Positions 26,131-33,416 of a stretch of 47,132 nucleotides of DNA are shown here, in pieces; the first letter of the stretch is position 1, and the number at the start of each line of letters is the position of its first letter. The stretch covers positions 1-47,132 of the forward strand of contig NZ_UCOB01000018.1 in the NCBI RefSeq assembly GCF_900474295.1, written 5' to 3'. The notes beneath the pieces were generated by a model that made no database searches, was not told where the DNA came from, and saw only the letters and a list, made by a program, of their open reading frames with translations. Source of the DNA: Synechococcus sp. UW140. Lineage in GTDB: Bacteria; Cyanobacteriota; Cyanobacteriia; PCC-6307; Cyanobiaceae. Both the position numbers and the translations under genes were made by a program.

Positions 26131-26552
26131 GATGCTCCTTGCTCGGCTCCGCTTTCGGGGTCTGCATCACTGCCGGCGGGGATCGCGCCGCGTTCTCCCC
26201 GTTCCTCCTCAAGGCGGTTGAGCAGATTGAGAACGGTGGTTCCCTTCTCGATCCCACGATCCAGCTGGAAAACGACCTCCGGCGCACGGCGCATCTGCAG
26301 GCGTCGCCCCAGCTCTCCGCGCAGGTAGCCGCTGGCGGCCTGAAGGCCTTCGAGCACCTGCTGTCGCTGCTGCTCCTCGCCGTAGATGCTCACGAAGATT
26401 TTGCAGTGCTGGAGATCACCGCTCACTTCCACTTCGGTGATGCTCACCATCCCTTGATGCACCCGCTCATCGCGGATCCCATGGATGAGCAGTTCGCTTG
26501 TTTCGCGTCTGATCAGGGCCGCGACCCGCTCCACTCGCCGTCCCGGTGCCAT
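26127..26552 (-). CDS. rbfA: 30S ribosome-binding factor A
   Basis: A 141-residue KH-like protein needed for late 16S rRNA maturation and cold adaptation. [20 protein letters not shown] at the N-terminus, [20 protein letters not shown] (about residues 36-55) and [11 protein letters not shown]-like [13 protein letters not shown] (about 86-95) are characteristic. An acidic/Gly tail ends the protein. ATG at 26552 is chosen over TTG at 26558. It is flanked by ycf33 6 nt upstream and the GH3 gene overlapping downstream. Confidence 0.95.
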   Translation of the reverse strand: MAPGRRVERVAALIRRETSELLIHGIRDERVHQGMVSITEVEVSGDLQHCKIFVSIYGEEQQRQQVLEGLQAASGYLRGELGRRLQMRRAPEVVFQLDRGIEKGTTVLNLLNRLEEERGERGAIPAGSDADPESGAEQGAS

Positions 26553-26558
26553 GGCCAA

Positions 26559-26765
26559 TCAAGCCAGAGGTGATGGCGTCACCATGGCACGGAGCACCAG
26601 GCTCAAGCTGATCATGCCGCTGATCAGGGCACCGATGAGGGCTACGGCGGTGACCGGATTGCTGCGGCGCCTTGCCAATGGTTCGGCGACAGAATTAAGG
26701 ACTCCCAGCCCGAAGGCGATCAGGTAACGCGGATAGCGCGTCACATTGACGAAAAAATCTCTCAT
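26559..26765 (-). CDS. ycf33: Ycf33/DUF751 family small membrane protein
   Basis: A 68-residue protein matching the DUF751 (Ycf33) family of cyanobacteria and algal plastids. MRDFFVNVTRYPRYLIAFGLGVLNSV is the conserved N-terminus, followed by a second hydrophobic segment (about residues 38-62). Function is unknown. It is the first gene of the ycf33-rbfA-GH3 run; its promoter should lie just above 26765 in the long gap. Confidence 0.88.
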   Translation of the reverse strand: MRDFFVNVTRYPRYLIAFGLGVLNSVAEPLARRRSNPVTAVALIGALISGMISLSLVLRAMVTPSPLA

Positions 26766-27325
26766 GGTCAGTTATTGCAGTCGGTTTGGCTGGGTGGAAT
26801 GAACGTGGGCAAGTCTTGGCTGTGGGCTGGCATGCCCAGGACAAAGCGCGCGAGACGGAAGCAACGAGGTTCTGAACCGAATTTTAGGGCGTCCAAATGA
26901 CGCATGAGTGGCTCGAGCAGCGAGATGAATCGATGTGATGCCAGGCCTTTTTGGAAGCCTTGACATTACGAATGGACAAACGCTTGCCCAGCAGTGTCAT
27001 GGATGGCAATGCCTGGGTTGGTCACGCCCAAGCGGCTCTGGGAGTTGGATCTTGCAACTGTTGCCGCTTCACTCTCATTCCTGGACAGTTTTCGTGAGGT
27101 GAAGAGTCTCAATCTCAATCATTTTTCCTTTGAAAAAATGCATTTGGTTTTGGCAGATTCTTTTGGGGGATGAAACTACAACCGTCACCTGTTCGGAATT
27201 CTTCTTGTTCGGGATCCGACTGTGATGTCGCAAACCTTGTTGAGTAGAGACGACAACCTCCCGCAGGGAGATGGCGAAGGTCGGATTCAGATGGCTACCC
27301 TTCCATTCCCTGGTTGGTGCAGGCC
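26766..27325. other. 560-nt intergenic region without a recognised gene
   Basis: This is the longest gap in the window. It lies between the divergent starts of ycf33 and the GST gene, so it holds both promoters. The right part is locally AT-rich (27110-27180). It has an imperfect hairpin around 27120-27140, where CATTTTTCC faces GAAAAAATG. A 41-codon plus-strand frame runs from ATG 26972 to TGA 27097 but has no good ribosome binding site. I found no tRNA, tmRNA, SRP RNA, RNase P or riboswitch signature by eye. A small regulatory RNA is possible. Confidence 0.5.
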
Positions 27326-28051
27326 ATGTTGGAGCTTCATCAGTTCCGTCATTCCGCCTTTTGTCTCAAGGTGCGGATGATCCTTCAGGCCAAATCTCTG
27401 AGCTTTCGCGTCCTGGAGGTGACCCCCGGCGTGGGCCAAATCGACGTGTTTCGTCTCTCCGGTCAGCGTCAGGTCCCTGTTCTTGTGGATGGCGACACGG
27501 TCGTGTCCGATTCCAGTGCAATTGCACTGCATCTTGAACAACACCATCCTGCGCCTTGTTTGATCCCTGCCAACCCACGGGAACGGGCCCAGTCCCATCT
27601 GCTGGAGGACTGGGCAGACACCACCCTGGCAGCGGCCGCCAGAGTCGCCCTGGCCCAGGCGGCGGTAGGGGATGGGAGTCTCTTAGCTGCCTTATTGCCT
27701 GATGCTCTCCCCGCACCTCTTCGCCAGACGGTGGGTGCACTGCCTGGTGGATGGCTGCAGGGGCTTGGTGAGGTGGTTGATCAGGGGGAGCGTTCAGCCA
27801 TGCTCGCCAGCCTGATTCAACTGTCTGATGCGGTTGACGTCAGTCCTTGGTTGGTCGGAGATGGCCTGACCATTGCAGATCTCGCCGTCGCTGCCCAGTT
27901 GTCTTTGCTCCGTTTCCCCCCCTCCGCCGGAGAAGCCTTGGCAGGTCGAGGGGTGCCTGGGATTAGTGATCATCCCCGTTTGCAATCCCTGTTCCGTTGG
28001 AGGGATCAACTCGAGGATCAGCTCCTCCAGGCTGATCCCGCTGCCGTGTGA
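27326..28051 (+). CDS. Glutathione S-transferase family protein
   Basis: A 241-residue protein. The N-terminal thioredoxin-like domain has LELHQFRHSAFCLKVRMIL (residues 2-20), VPVLVDG with the cis-proline (about 51-57) and DSSAIALHLEQ (about 62-72), which binds the glutathione glutamyl group. An all-helical C-terminal domain contains LTIADLAVAAQL, the usual N-capping motif. ATG at 27326 is preferred over GTG 27317 and TTG 27314. It acts in the cytoplasm, probably in detoxification or redox chemistry; substrate unknown. The last 89 nt overlap the convergent DUF6816 gene. Confidence 0.9.
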   Translation: MLELHQFRHSAFCLKVRMILQAKSLSFRVLEVTPGVGQIDVFRLSGQRQVPVLVDGDTVVSDSSAIALHLEQHHPAPCLIPANPRERAQSHLLEDWADTTLAAAARVALAQAAVGDGSLLAALLPDALPAPLRQTVGALPGGWLQGLGEVVDQGERSAMLASLIQLSDAVDVSPWLVGDGLTIADLAVAAQLSLLRFPPSAGEALAGRGVPGISDHPRLQSLFRWRDQLEDQLLQADPAAV

Positions 28052-28730
28052 GCCGTAGCTGGTAATGGCTTGTGTTCAAGGCCTGGTTTGAAGACTGGGC
28101 TCCAGGCCCCGGGTATCGGGCTTGCCATTGCTCGGCACAGATCAGGTTGTTGTCGTCCGCACAGAGGCTGTATCGGCTGAGGGTTTCGATCCTGCTGATG
28201 CGTGGAGGACCCTTGCCATGCAGGATCTGGAGCACCAGCTCATCGCTCACAAACGGCCTTTGATCGGTGGACTTCTGACGACGACCGATCACGGTTGTTT
28301 CCAGTGTTCGATCGTCCGAGAGATGGGCCAGCTGGCGATTGACCTGTTCCGGTGCTTGCTCCACTGACAGCAGTTGCTCACCGAGAAGGGCTTCGCCGAT
28401 CGCACTGACATTGAAGTTCCGGTCTCCAACCACGTCGGCCTTGCCATCGATCAGCGGATGGAGCGTATGGAAGCGAGCCGGATGTTCAAGCTTGCTTTGG
28501 TCGGCCAGATCAGTGCTCTCCACCATCCATTCCCCCTTCAGCCACTCGGGATAGATCAGGTCCTGGTGCTGACGAGGCCGCGGCAATGGTGCCGGCAGCT
28601 GCCAGTGGGGCCAGGCCTGCTGTCGCTCATCCAGCCAGTCCTTCGCCCCCCAGGCTGGATTGGCATCCACGAAAATCACTGCCTGCATCGAGAGCAGGCT
28701 GATGATGATGGTCAGCAGCCGTTGCGCCAT
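27963..28730 (-). CDS. DUF6816-like secreted protein
   Basis: A 255-residue protein with an N-terminal hydrophobic signal (about residues 1-28, ending ANPAWGA), so it is probably exported to the periplasm or thylakoid lumen. The block LIYPEWLKGEWMVESTD (about residues 58-74) and the later NVSAIGEALLG are typical of a protein family shared by cyanobacteria and plastids (DUF6816), with lipocalin-like beta structure suspected. The function is not established. Its ATG (28728-28730 on the complement) overlaps the ATG of the divergent crr7 gene within one CATG. The 3' end overlaps the GST gene by 89 nt. Confidence 0.78.
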   Translation of the reverse strand: MAQRLLTIIISLLSMQAVIFVDANPAWGAKDWLDERQQAWPHWQLPAPLPRPRQHQDLIYPEWLKGEWMVESTDLADQSKLEHPARFHTLHPLIDGKADVVGDRNFNVSAIGEALLGEQLLSVEQAPEQVNRQLAHLSDDRTLETTVIGRRQKSTDQRPFVSDELVLQILHGKGPPRISRIETLSRYSLCADDNNLICAEQWQARYPGPGAQSSNQALNTSHYQLRLTRQRDQPGGADPRVDPSNGTGIANGDDH

Positions 28731-28995
28731 GTCTGATCCCCTGATCCGTGCCTGTGAGCACTACGTGGTGCTGGAGCCCGGTCAGCCGGAACAGCTGCTG
28801 AGTGCCGACGACACCTTGGCATGGCTTGAACAGCACCTGACCTCACTTGATGCTCTGCCTGAAGACCTTGATGCACAGGGCTCGGTGGCGGCGGCGGCCC
28901 TGCGACTGCTGGACACGGCCTGTGACCTGGAACTGCAGCCAGGTATCAACCTTCAGTGGTTTGCGGTCCGTCTGGAGCCTCCTGGTTCGAGCTGA
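28729..28995 (+). CDS. CRR7-like NDH-1 assembly protein
   Basis: An 88-residue protein resembling the chlororespiratory reduction 7 (CRR7) family: [26 protein letters not shown] early, and [19 protein letters not shown] at the C-terminus. In chloroplasts CRR7 is needed for accumulation of the NDH complex; its cyanobacterial role is less clear. ATG at 28729 overlaps the divergent DUF6816 start by two bases. The last 50 nt overlap the convergent aroK. ndhO elsewhere in the window belongs to the same complex. Confidence 0.82.
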   Translation: MSDPLIRACEHYVVLEPGQPEQLLSADDTLAWLEQHLTSLDALPEDLDAQGSVAAAALRLLDTACDLELQPGINLQWFAVRLEPPGSS

Positions 28996-29551
28996 GGATG
29001 GTTGGAATCGCTTCCAGCACCATGGCCGCCACCTCTTCGGCTGACTGGTCGCCAACGCTGAGATGGAGGTCAGCCTCCGCATAGAAGGGGTTGCGTTTGC
29101 TGAGCAGGGCATCAAGGGAGGCCGTGGGGTCATCGGTCTCCAGCAATGGCCGTTCGGTGGGGTCGTTAGCCAGACGCTTGAGGATGCGTTCCCTGTCTGG
29201 GGCGAGCCAGATCACCACACCCTGATGCAAAATCCCCCAGTTCTCCGGCCGGGTCACCACTCCGCCGCCAGTGGCCACCACCAGGGAATGGCGCTGGCCA
29301 ATCGCCTGCAGAACCTGGGATTCGATTGCGCGAAATCCTTCTTCGCCCTCCTCCGCAAAGATCTTGGGGATGGGTCGACCGGCCACTTGTTCGATCACCG
29401 GGTCGGCATCCACGAACCCGTAACCGAGTTGCTTGGCGAGAGGACGACCACTGCTGCTCTTGCCACTGCCCATCATCCCCACCAGGTAGAGGTTGCGTCC
29501 CCCCAGTCGGGAACGAAGCGGGTGGGGCCCGTTCTGGGATGGTTCAGTCAT
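28946..29551 (-). CDS. aroK: Shikimate kinase
   Basis: A 201-residue P-loop kinase that phosphorylates shikimate in chorismate synthesis. [13 protein letters not shown] (about residues 23-35) is the Walker A motif, DADPVIE binds shikimate, [13 protein letters not shown] is the conserved lid-adjacent segment, and VVATGGGVV is the GGG shikimate-binding motif. RPLLE and [10 protein letters not shown] complete the family pattern. MTEPSQNG is taken as the start. The start region forms a 13-nt inverted repeat with the divergent PTPS gene. The 3' end overlaps crr7 by 50 nt. Confidence 0.94.
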   Translation of the reverse strand: MTEPSQNGPHPLRSRLGGRNLYLVGMMGSGKSSSGRPLAKQLGYGFVDADPVIEQVAGRPIPKIFAEEGEEGFRAIESQVLQAIGQRHSLVVATGGGVVTRPENWGILHQGVVIWLAPDRERILKRLANDPTERPLLETDDPTASLDALLSKRNPFYAEADLHLSVGDQSAEEVAAMVLEAIPTILSSNQEAPDGPQTTEG

Positions 29552-29654
29552 GGTGTGCGGCAGGCGTTCAGGGTGGAGTCGCGTCAGGCCTTGGTCGGTT
29601 GCACCGCGGGACTCCCTAGGATGCCCGCTGGACTTACCACGCCATGACTGAACC
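29541..29654. repeat. Perfect 13-nt inverted repeat spanning two divergent start codons
   Basis: GGTTCAGTCATGG at 29541-29553 is the exact reverse complement of CCATGACTGAACC at 29642-29654. Each arm contains the ATG and first codons (MTEP) of a gene, aroK on the minus strand and the PTPS gene on the plus strand, so both proteins begin MTEPS. The 88 nt between the arms hold the promoters of both genes. Confidence 0.9.
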
Positions 29655-30591
29655 CTCAGCTGTGGCATGTGCCGCAGATCTGCCTCAGACGGCGACGCAT
29701 GGCCAGGGCAGGGGGTGTGTGATCACCCGTAGAGCCTGTTTTAGTGCCAGTCACCGCTACTGGCTGCCTGAATTGAGTGCAGATGACAATGCTGCGCGAT
29801 TCGGACCCTGTGCTTTGGCTCCTGGCCATGGTCACAACTACGAGCTGATCGTGTCCATGGCCGGGGGCCTGGATGCCGATGGCATGGTGCTCAATCTCTC
29901 AGAGGTGAAGCATGCGATCCGCACTGAGGTGACCGGCCAGCTCGACTTTCGCTTCCTCAATGAGGCTTGGCCAGAGTTCGATGTTTCCACACCCGCTGGT
30001 TGCCTCCCCACCACCGAAGCGTTGGTGAGGTCGATTTGGCAGCGTCTCACCCCGCATCTGCCGATCACGGCGCTACGTCTCTACGAACAACCGGGCCTTT
30101 GGGCCGACTATCTCGGACATCCCATGGACGCCTTCCTGACGATCCGCACTCATTTCGCCGCCGCTCACCGGTTGGCGCGTCCGGAATTGAGCCAGGAGGA
30201 GAACGAACGCATTTATGGCAAGTGTGCCCGTCCCCATGGCCATGGTCACAACTATTTGGTGGATGTGACGGTGCGCGGCACAATCGATCCCCGAAGCGGC
30301 ATGGTCTGTGACCTCTCGGCACTGCAGCGATTGGTGGATGATTTGGTGGTGGAACCTTTCGATCACACGTTTTTGAACAAAGACGTGGCCTTCTTTGCTG
30401 AGTGCGTTCCGACAGCTGAGAACATTGCCCTCCACATTGCTGACCGCCTCTCGGCACCGATTCAGGCCATTGGCGCCCATCTCCACAAGGTGCGTTTGCA
30501 GGAAAGTCCAAACAATGCCGCTGAGGTCTATGCCGAAGTGCCTCAGTTGGACATGCAGCCTGCTGCCCTTGAGGCGGTCATGGCGTCCTGA
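29644..30591 (+). CDS. Two-domain 6-pyruvoyl-tetrahydropterin synthase family protein (QueD-like)
   Basis: A 315-residue tandem fusion of two PTPS/QueD domains; typical family members have one domain of 120-150 residues. Domain 1 (about 26-160) has zinc ligands His37, His62 and His64 and Cys56. The catalytic Asp-His pair is replaced by Asp101-Phe102 in QLDFRFLNE. Domain 2 (about 163-300) has His175, His200, His202, Cys194 and an intact Asp240-His241 in FDHTFLN. Domain 2 therefore looks active and domain 1 degenerate (inference). The family converts 7,8-dihydroneopterin triphosphate to a pterin or to carboxy-tetrahydropterin. A RibD-like reductase gene follows after 17 nt. Confidence 0.9.
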   Translation: MTEPSAVACAADLPQTATHGQGRGCVITRRACFSASHRYWLPELSADDNAARFGPCALAPGHGHNYELIVSMAGGLDADGMVLNLSEVKHAIRTEVTGQLDFRFLNEAWPEFDVSTPAGCLPTTEALVRSIWQRLTPHLPITALRLYEQPGLWADYLGHPMDAFLTIRTHFAAAHRLARPELSQEENERIYGKCARPHGHGHNYLVDVTVRGTIDPRSGMVCDLSALQRLVDDLVVEPFDHTFLNKDVAFFAECVPTAENIALHIADRLSAPIQAIGAHLHKVRLQESPNNAAEVYAEVPQLDMQPAALEAVMAS

Positions 30592-30608
30592 GTCCTCCCC
30601 CCTCCACC

Positions 30609-31295
30609 ATGCCGCACACGCTGAGGCTGGTGCTGGCCATCAGCCTTGATGGACGTCTAGCCCCGCCGAAGGGTGGGGCTGCTCATTTGGGTGGTGAGGG
30701 TGACCGTAAGGTGCTCGATCGAGCCCTCGCTTGGGCTGATGGCTGTTTGATCGGTGCGGGTACGTTGCGGGCCCATCGCTGCACCTGCCTGATTCATGAT
30801 CCCGAGCTGCTGCAAAAGCGTCTGGCAGCAGGACGATCCCCCCAACCCTCCGCGCTGGTGGTGACCTCACGGATGCAGCCGCAGTTCCCCCTGGATTGGC
30901 CTTTTTTTCATCAGCCGCTTGAACGACAGCTTCTGCGCCCTGCCGATCCTTCCCTGCCTGATGGCTTGATTCCCGGCTTTGATCACGTGCAAGTGATGGC
31001 CGATTCCTGGCGTCAGACGCTGGCTGGGCTGGCGTCAAAGGGATTGCATCGTCTTCTCCTCCTGGGAGGAGCGTCTCTAACCAGTTCCTTGCTGCTGGCT
31101 GATGCAGTTGATGAGCTTCAACTCACCCTCACCCCTCGGGTGCTCGGAGGGCGCCACGGTTGGATTCCCTTTACTGAGGAGAGCCTGCCCTCAGCGTTGG
31201 CTGTCGCGGATGCCTGGAGTTTGCAGGAGTGCATGCCCCTTGAGAGCAACGAGTTGATGGTGCTTTATCGGCGCAGGCGTTCGAGCAGCGTTTGA
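30609..31295 (+). CDS. RibD C-terminal (dihydrofolate-reductase-like) reductase
   Basis: A 228-residue protein of the RibD_C/DHFR-like superfamily. LVLAISLDGRLAPP (residues 7-20) is the N-terminal NADPH-binding strand, ADGCLIGAGTLRAHRCT matches the family's VGAGT-x-R motif, and HRLLLLGGASLTSSLL is the second nucleotide-binding Gly-Gly segment. It has no deaminase domain. Known relatives reduce the ribosyl group in riboflavin synthesis or reduce pterins. Its position 17 nt after the PTPS gene favours pterin reduction, but that is inference. It overlaps the convergent secreted protein gene by 31 nt. Confidence 0.85.
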   Translation: MPHTLRLVLAISLDGRLAPPKGGAAHLGGEGDRKVLDRALAWADGCLIGAGTLRAHRCTCLIHDPELLQKRLAAGRSPQPSALVVTSRMQPQFPLDWPFFHQPLERQLLRPADPSLPDGLIPGFDHVQVMADSWRQTLAGLASKGLHRLLLLGGASLTSSLLLADAVDELQLTLTPRVLGGRHGWIPFTEESLPSALAVADAWSLQECMPLESNELMVLYRRRRSSSV

Positions 31296-31696
31296 AGCAG
31301 ACCAGGATTCAGTTCGGTGGTTGGCAGTCCTATCAGGGAGGTCAGACAGCGCTGGATCACCACCTCGGAGTCATCGCCGATATGGCCTCTGAGCAGCTCG
31401 GTGAGGACCCCCAGTTCTCTGCCGGTGCGACCGGCTTCACGAATCAAGCAGGCACTCACGGGTTTGGCCAAAGACCTGCAGGGCTGTTTCTCCAGCGTGC
31501 TGAATCCTTGGCCCAGCCCTTCGGTCGCCTCGCTCAGCAGGGAGGTGCAGCTTTGTGTGAGGTGTGTCTCAAGGCGGGGACGCAGCAAATCCAGCAGCGG
31601 CTGAAGCAGGCCGGCTCGGGCGGTCTGTGGTCCGGCTCCCAGCAGCAGGAGCATGACGAGCCAAAGGCCAGGCTGGGTCGACGCAAAACCGTTCAC
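31265..31696 (-). CDS. Small secreted protein of unknown function
   Basis: A 143-residue protein with a clear signal peptide (hydrophobic LWLVMLLLLGAGPQ, likely cleavage after ARA at about residue 28). The mature part is helical with four cysteines. They fall in TQSCTS, KQPCRS, SACLIR and QRCLTS, consistent with two disulfides outside the cytoplasm. I do not recognise the family. It starts with GTG at 31696. Its 3' end overlaps the reductase gene by 31 nt, and it is divergent from the acyltransferase-like gene 85 nt away. Confidence 0.72.
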   Translation of the reverse strand: MNGFASTQPGLWLVMLLLLGAGPQTARAGLLQPLLDLLRPRLETHLTQSCTSLLSEATEGLGQGFSTLEKQPCRSLAKPVSACLIREAGRTGRELGVLTELLRGHIGDDSEVVIQRCLTSLIGLPTTELNPGLLQTLLERLRR

Positions 31697-31781
31697 GCTG
31701 GAAGCGGCGCCAAAGTTTCAGTCTGGTCACAGCCAGCGCCTGCTCGTTAGGGTCGCCCCATCCGCCTTGCCTTCGCCGGCC

Positions 31782-32981
31782 ATGACCGCGCTGTCTGCCC
31801 GTTGGCATCGCTCTCTGAGCGAGATCCCTGAACAGCAATGGCAGAGGCTGGTTGGGGAGGAGGTCTCTCCTTTCTATTGCTGGGATTGGCTTGTTGCCCT
31901 TGAGGAATCGGGCAGCATTGTGCCCAAGCTTGGTTGGCAGCCTTTGCATCTTTCGGTGTGGCGCTCCGACGATCAGCTCGTCGGCGTGGCACCCCTGTAT
32001 TTGAAGGGGCATAGCTATGGAGAGTTTGTTTTTGATCAAGCGTTTGCGCGTTTGGCTACCGATCTGGGAGAGCGCTATTACCCCAAGCTTGTGGGGATGA
32101 GTCCGGTGAGCCCGGTCCAGGGCTATCGCTTTCATATCGCCCCAGGCGAGAGCGCTGCGGAACTCACGGCCGTGATGTTGGAGCTGATCGACCAGTTCGC
32201 CTCTCGCAATGGCATTCTCAGCTGCAATTTTCTCTACGTAGATCCCACTTGGCAGCCTTTGGCGGAGGCAGCCGGATGCGCCACCTGGATCAATCAGCAG
32301 AGCCTTTGGACGGCGGATGGTCAGCAGACCTTCGCGGACTATCTGGCTGGCTTCAATGCCAATCAGCGTCGCAATATCAAGCGCGAACGTCGTGCTGTCG
32401 AACAGGCAGGCCTCAGCGTCACACCACTCAGTGGTGCCGACCTTGATACCAGCCTGCTCCAGCGCATGCATGGTTTTTATGAGCAGCACTGTGCCCGGTG
32501 GGGGATGTGGGGAAGCAAATATCTCGAGGCCTCGTTCTTCGATCGGTTGGCATCCCCGGCGATGCGAGAGAGGGTGGTTCTCTTTAGTGCCCATCGTGGC
32601 GATGCGCGTGAACCGGTGGCGATGTCGCTGTGCGTGCATGACCAGCAGCAGCTGTGGGGGCGCTACTGGGGCAGCGAGGAGGAGATCGACTGCTTGCATT
32701 TCGAGGTGTGTTACTACGCCCCGATCGCTTGGGCCCTGAAGAGGGGACTGCAGCGATTCGATCCTGGAGCGGGTGGCAGCCACAAGCGCCGTCGTGGTTT
32801 TGTGGCTCGCCCTCTAGCCAGCCTCCACCGTTGGTATCACCCGGCCATGGATGGTCTGATCCGCCAGTGGTTGCCTCGGGCGAATGCCTTGATGGAAGAG
32901 GAGATTGAAGCGATTAATGCTGAGCTGCCCTTCAAAGTGGAGCCGCCCTCCTTGTCATTTGTAGCCTGTGACCATGGCTGA
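31782..32981 (+). CDS. Peptidogalycan biosynthesis/recognition-type N-acyltransferase (GNAT superfamily)
   Basis: A 399-residue protein matching the DUF482/peptidogalycan family of FemABX-GNAT-like enzymes: SPFYCWDWLVALEESGS near the N-terminus, a central NANQRRNIKRERRAVEQAG (about residues 187-205), and C-terminal FDPGAGGSHKRRRGFVARP. Members are thought to attach an acyl or aminoacyl group, but the substrate is unproved. ATG at 31782 is chosen because it gives the standard N-terminus. The DUF4346 gene starts 8 nt before its stop, so the pair is coupled. Confidence 0.88.
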   Translation: MTALSARWHRSLSEIPEQQWQRLVGEEVSPFYCWDWLVALEESGSIVPKLGWQPLHLSVWRSDDQLVGVAPLYLKGHSYGEFVFDQAFARLATDLGERYYPKLVGMSPVSPVQGYRFHIAPGESAAELTAVMLELIDQFASRNGILSCNFLYVDPTWQPLAEAAGCATWINQQSLWTADGQQTFADYLAGFNANQRRNIKRERRAVEQAGLSVTPLSGADLDTSLLQRMHGFYEQHCARWGMWGSKYLEASFFDRLASPAMRERVVLFSAHRGDAREPVAMSLCVHDQQQLWGRYWGSEEEIDCLHFEVCYYAPIAWALKRGLQRFDPGAGGSHKRRRGFVARPLASLHRWYHPAMDGLIRQWLPRANALMEEEIEAINAELPFKVEPPSLSFVACDHG

Positions 32982-33375
32982 ATCCATGCAGATGGTTGAA
33001 CCACTGAAGGAGCTGCAGTCTCTGGATGATCAGTTGTCTCAGCGCTTCATTGCGCTTGATCCAGCTGGCTATTTCCTCATCCGTGTGGACCGGGAGACCC
33101 TTGAGTTGGTTGTTGAGCACTTCGCGAATGACGTCGACGCAAGCGGCAGAGCCACTGATCCTGAGACCGGTGAAGTGTTGGAGTGCCGGGGTAGTGCTCC
33201 TCGAGCTGCAGCAGCTGTGTACCGCTCCCGAACCGCGAAACAGATGGGCATTCAACTCACCGAGGGGGAGGGCCCTCACCCCCTCAGCTGCTTAGACCAT
33301 GCGCTCTATCTCGGACGGGAGCTTCAGCGGGCCGAGCAGGCGATGCTGAGCGGTGTGGATTACGTGCAGGACTAA
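32974..33375 (+). CDS. DUF4346 family protein
   Basis: A 133-residue protein. IALDPAGYFLIRVDRETLEL (about residues 26-45), VYRSRTAKQMGIQL and PLSCLDHALYLGRELQRAE are the conserved blocks of DUF4346, found in cyanobacteria and sometimes fused to thymidylate- or pteroate-synthase-like domains elsewhere. The function is unknown. ATG at 32974 overlaps the previous gene by 8 nt; GTG at 32968 and ATG at 32986 are in-frame alternatives. The 41 nt to the convergent radical SAM gene contain no clear terminator. Confidence 0.85.
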   Translation: MAESMQMVEPLKELQSLDDQLSQRFIALDPAGYFLIRVDRETLELVVEHFANDVDASGRATDPETGEVLECRGSAPRAAAAVYRSRTAKQMGIQLTEGEGPHPLSCLDHALYLGRELQRAEQAMLSGVDYVQD

Positions 33376-33416
33376 GCCTGACTGAGAGGGCAACCCGGTT
33401 AGCTCGTTGACCTCGA

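Noticed and set aside
26772-26966. A 64-codon minus-strand frame upstream of ycf33
   Set aside because: Its composition is not protein-like, there is no ribosome binding site, and it covers the expected ycf33 promoter.
26972-27097. A 41-codon plus-strand frame (MDKRLPSSVMDGNAW...) in the long gap
   Set aside because: There is no adequate ribosome binding site and the product matches no family I know. It is mentioned under the gap but not called as a gene.
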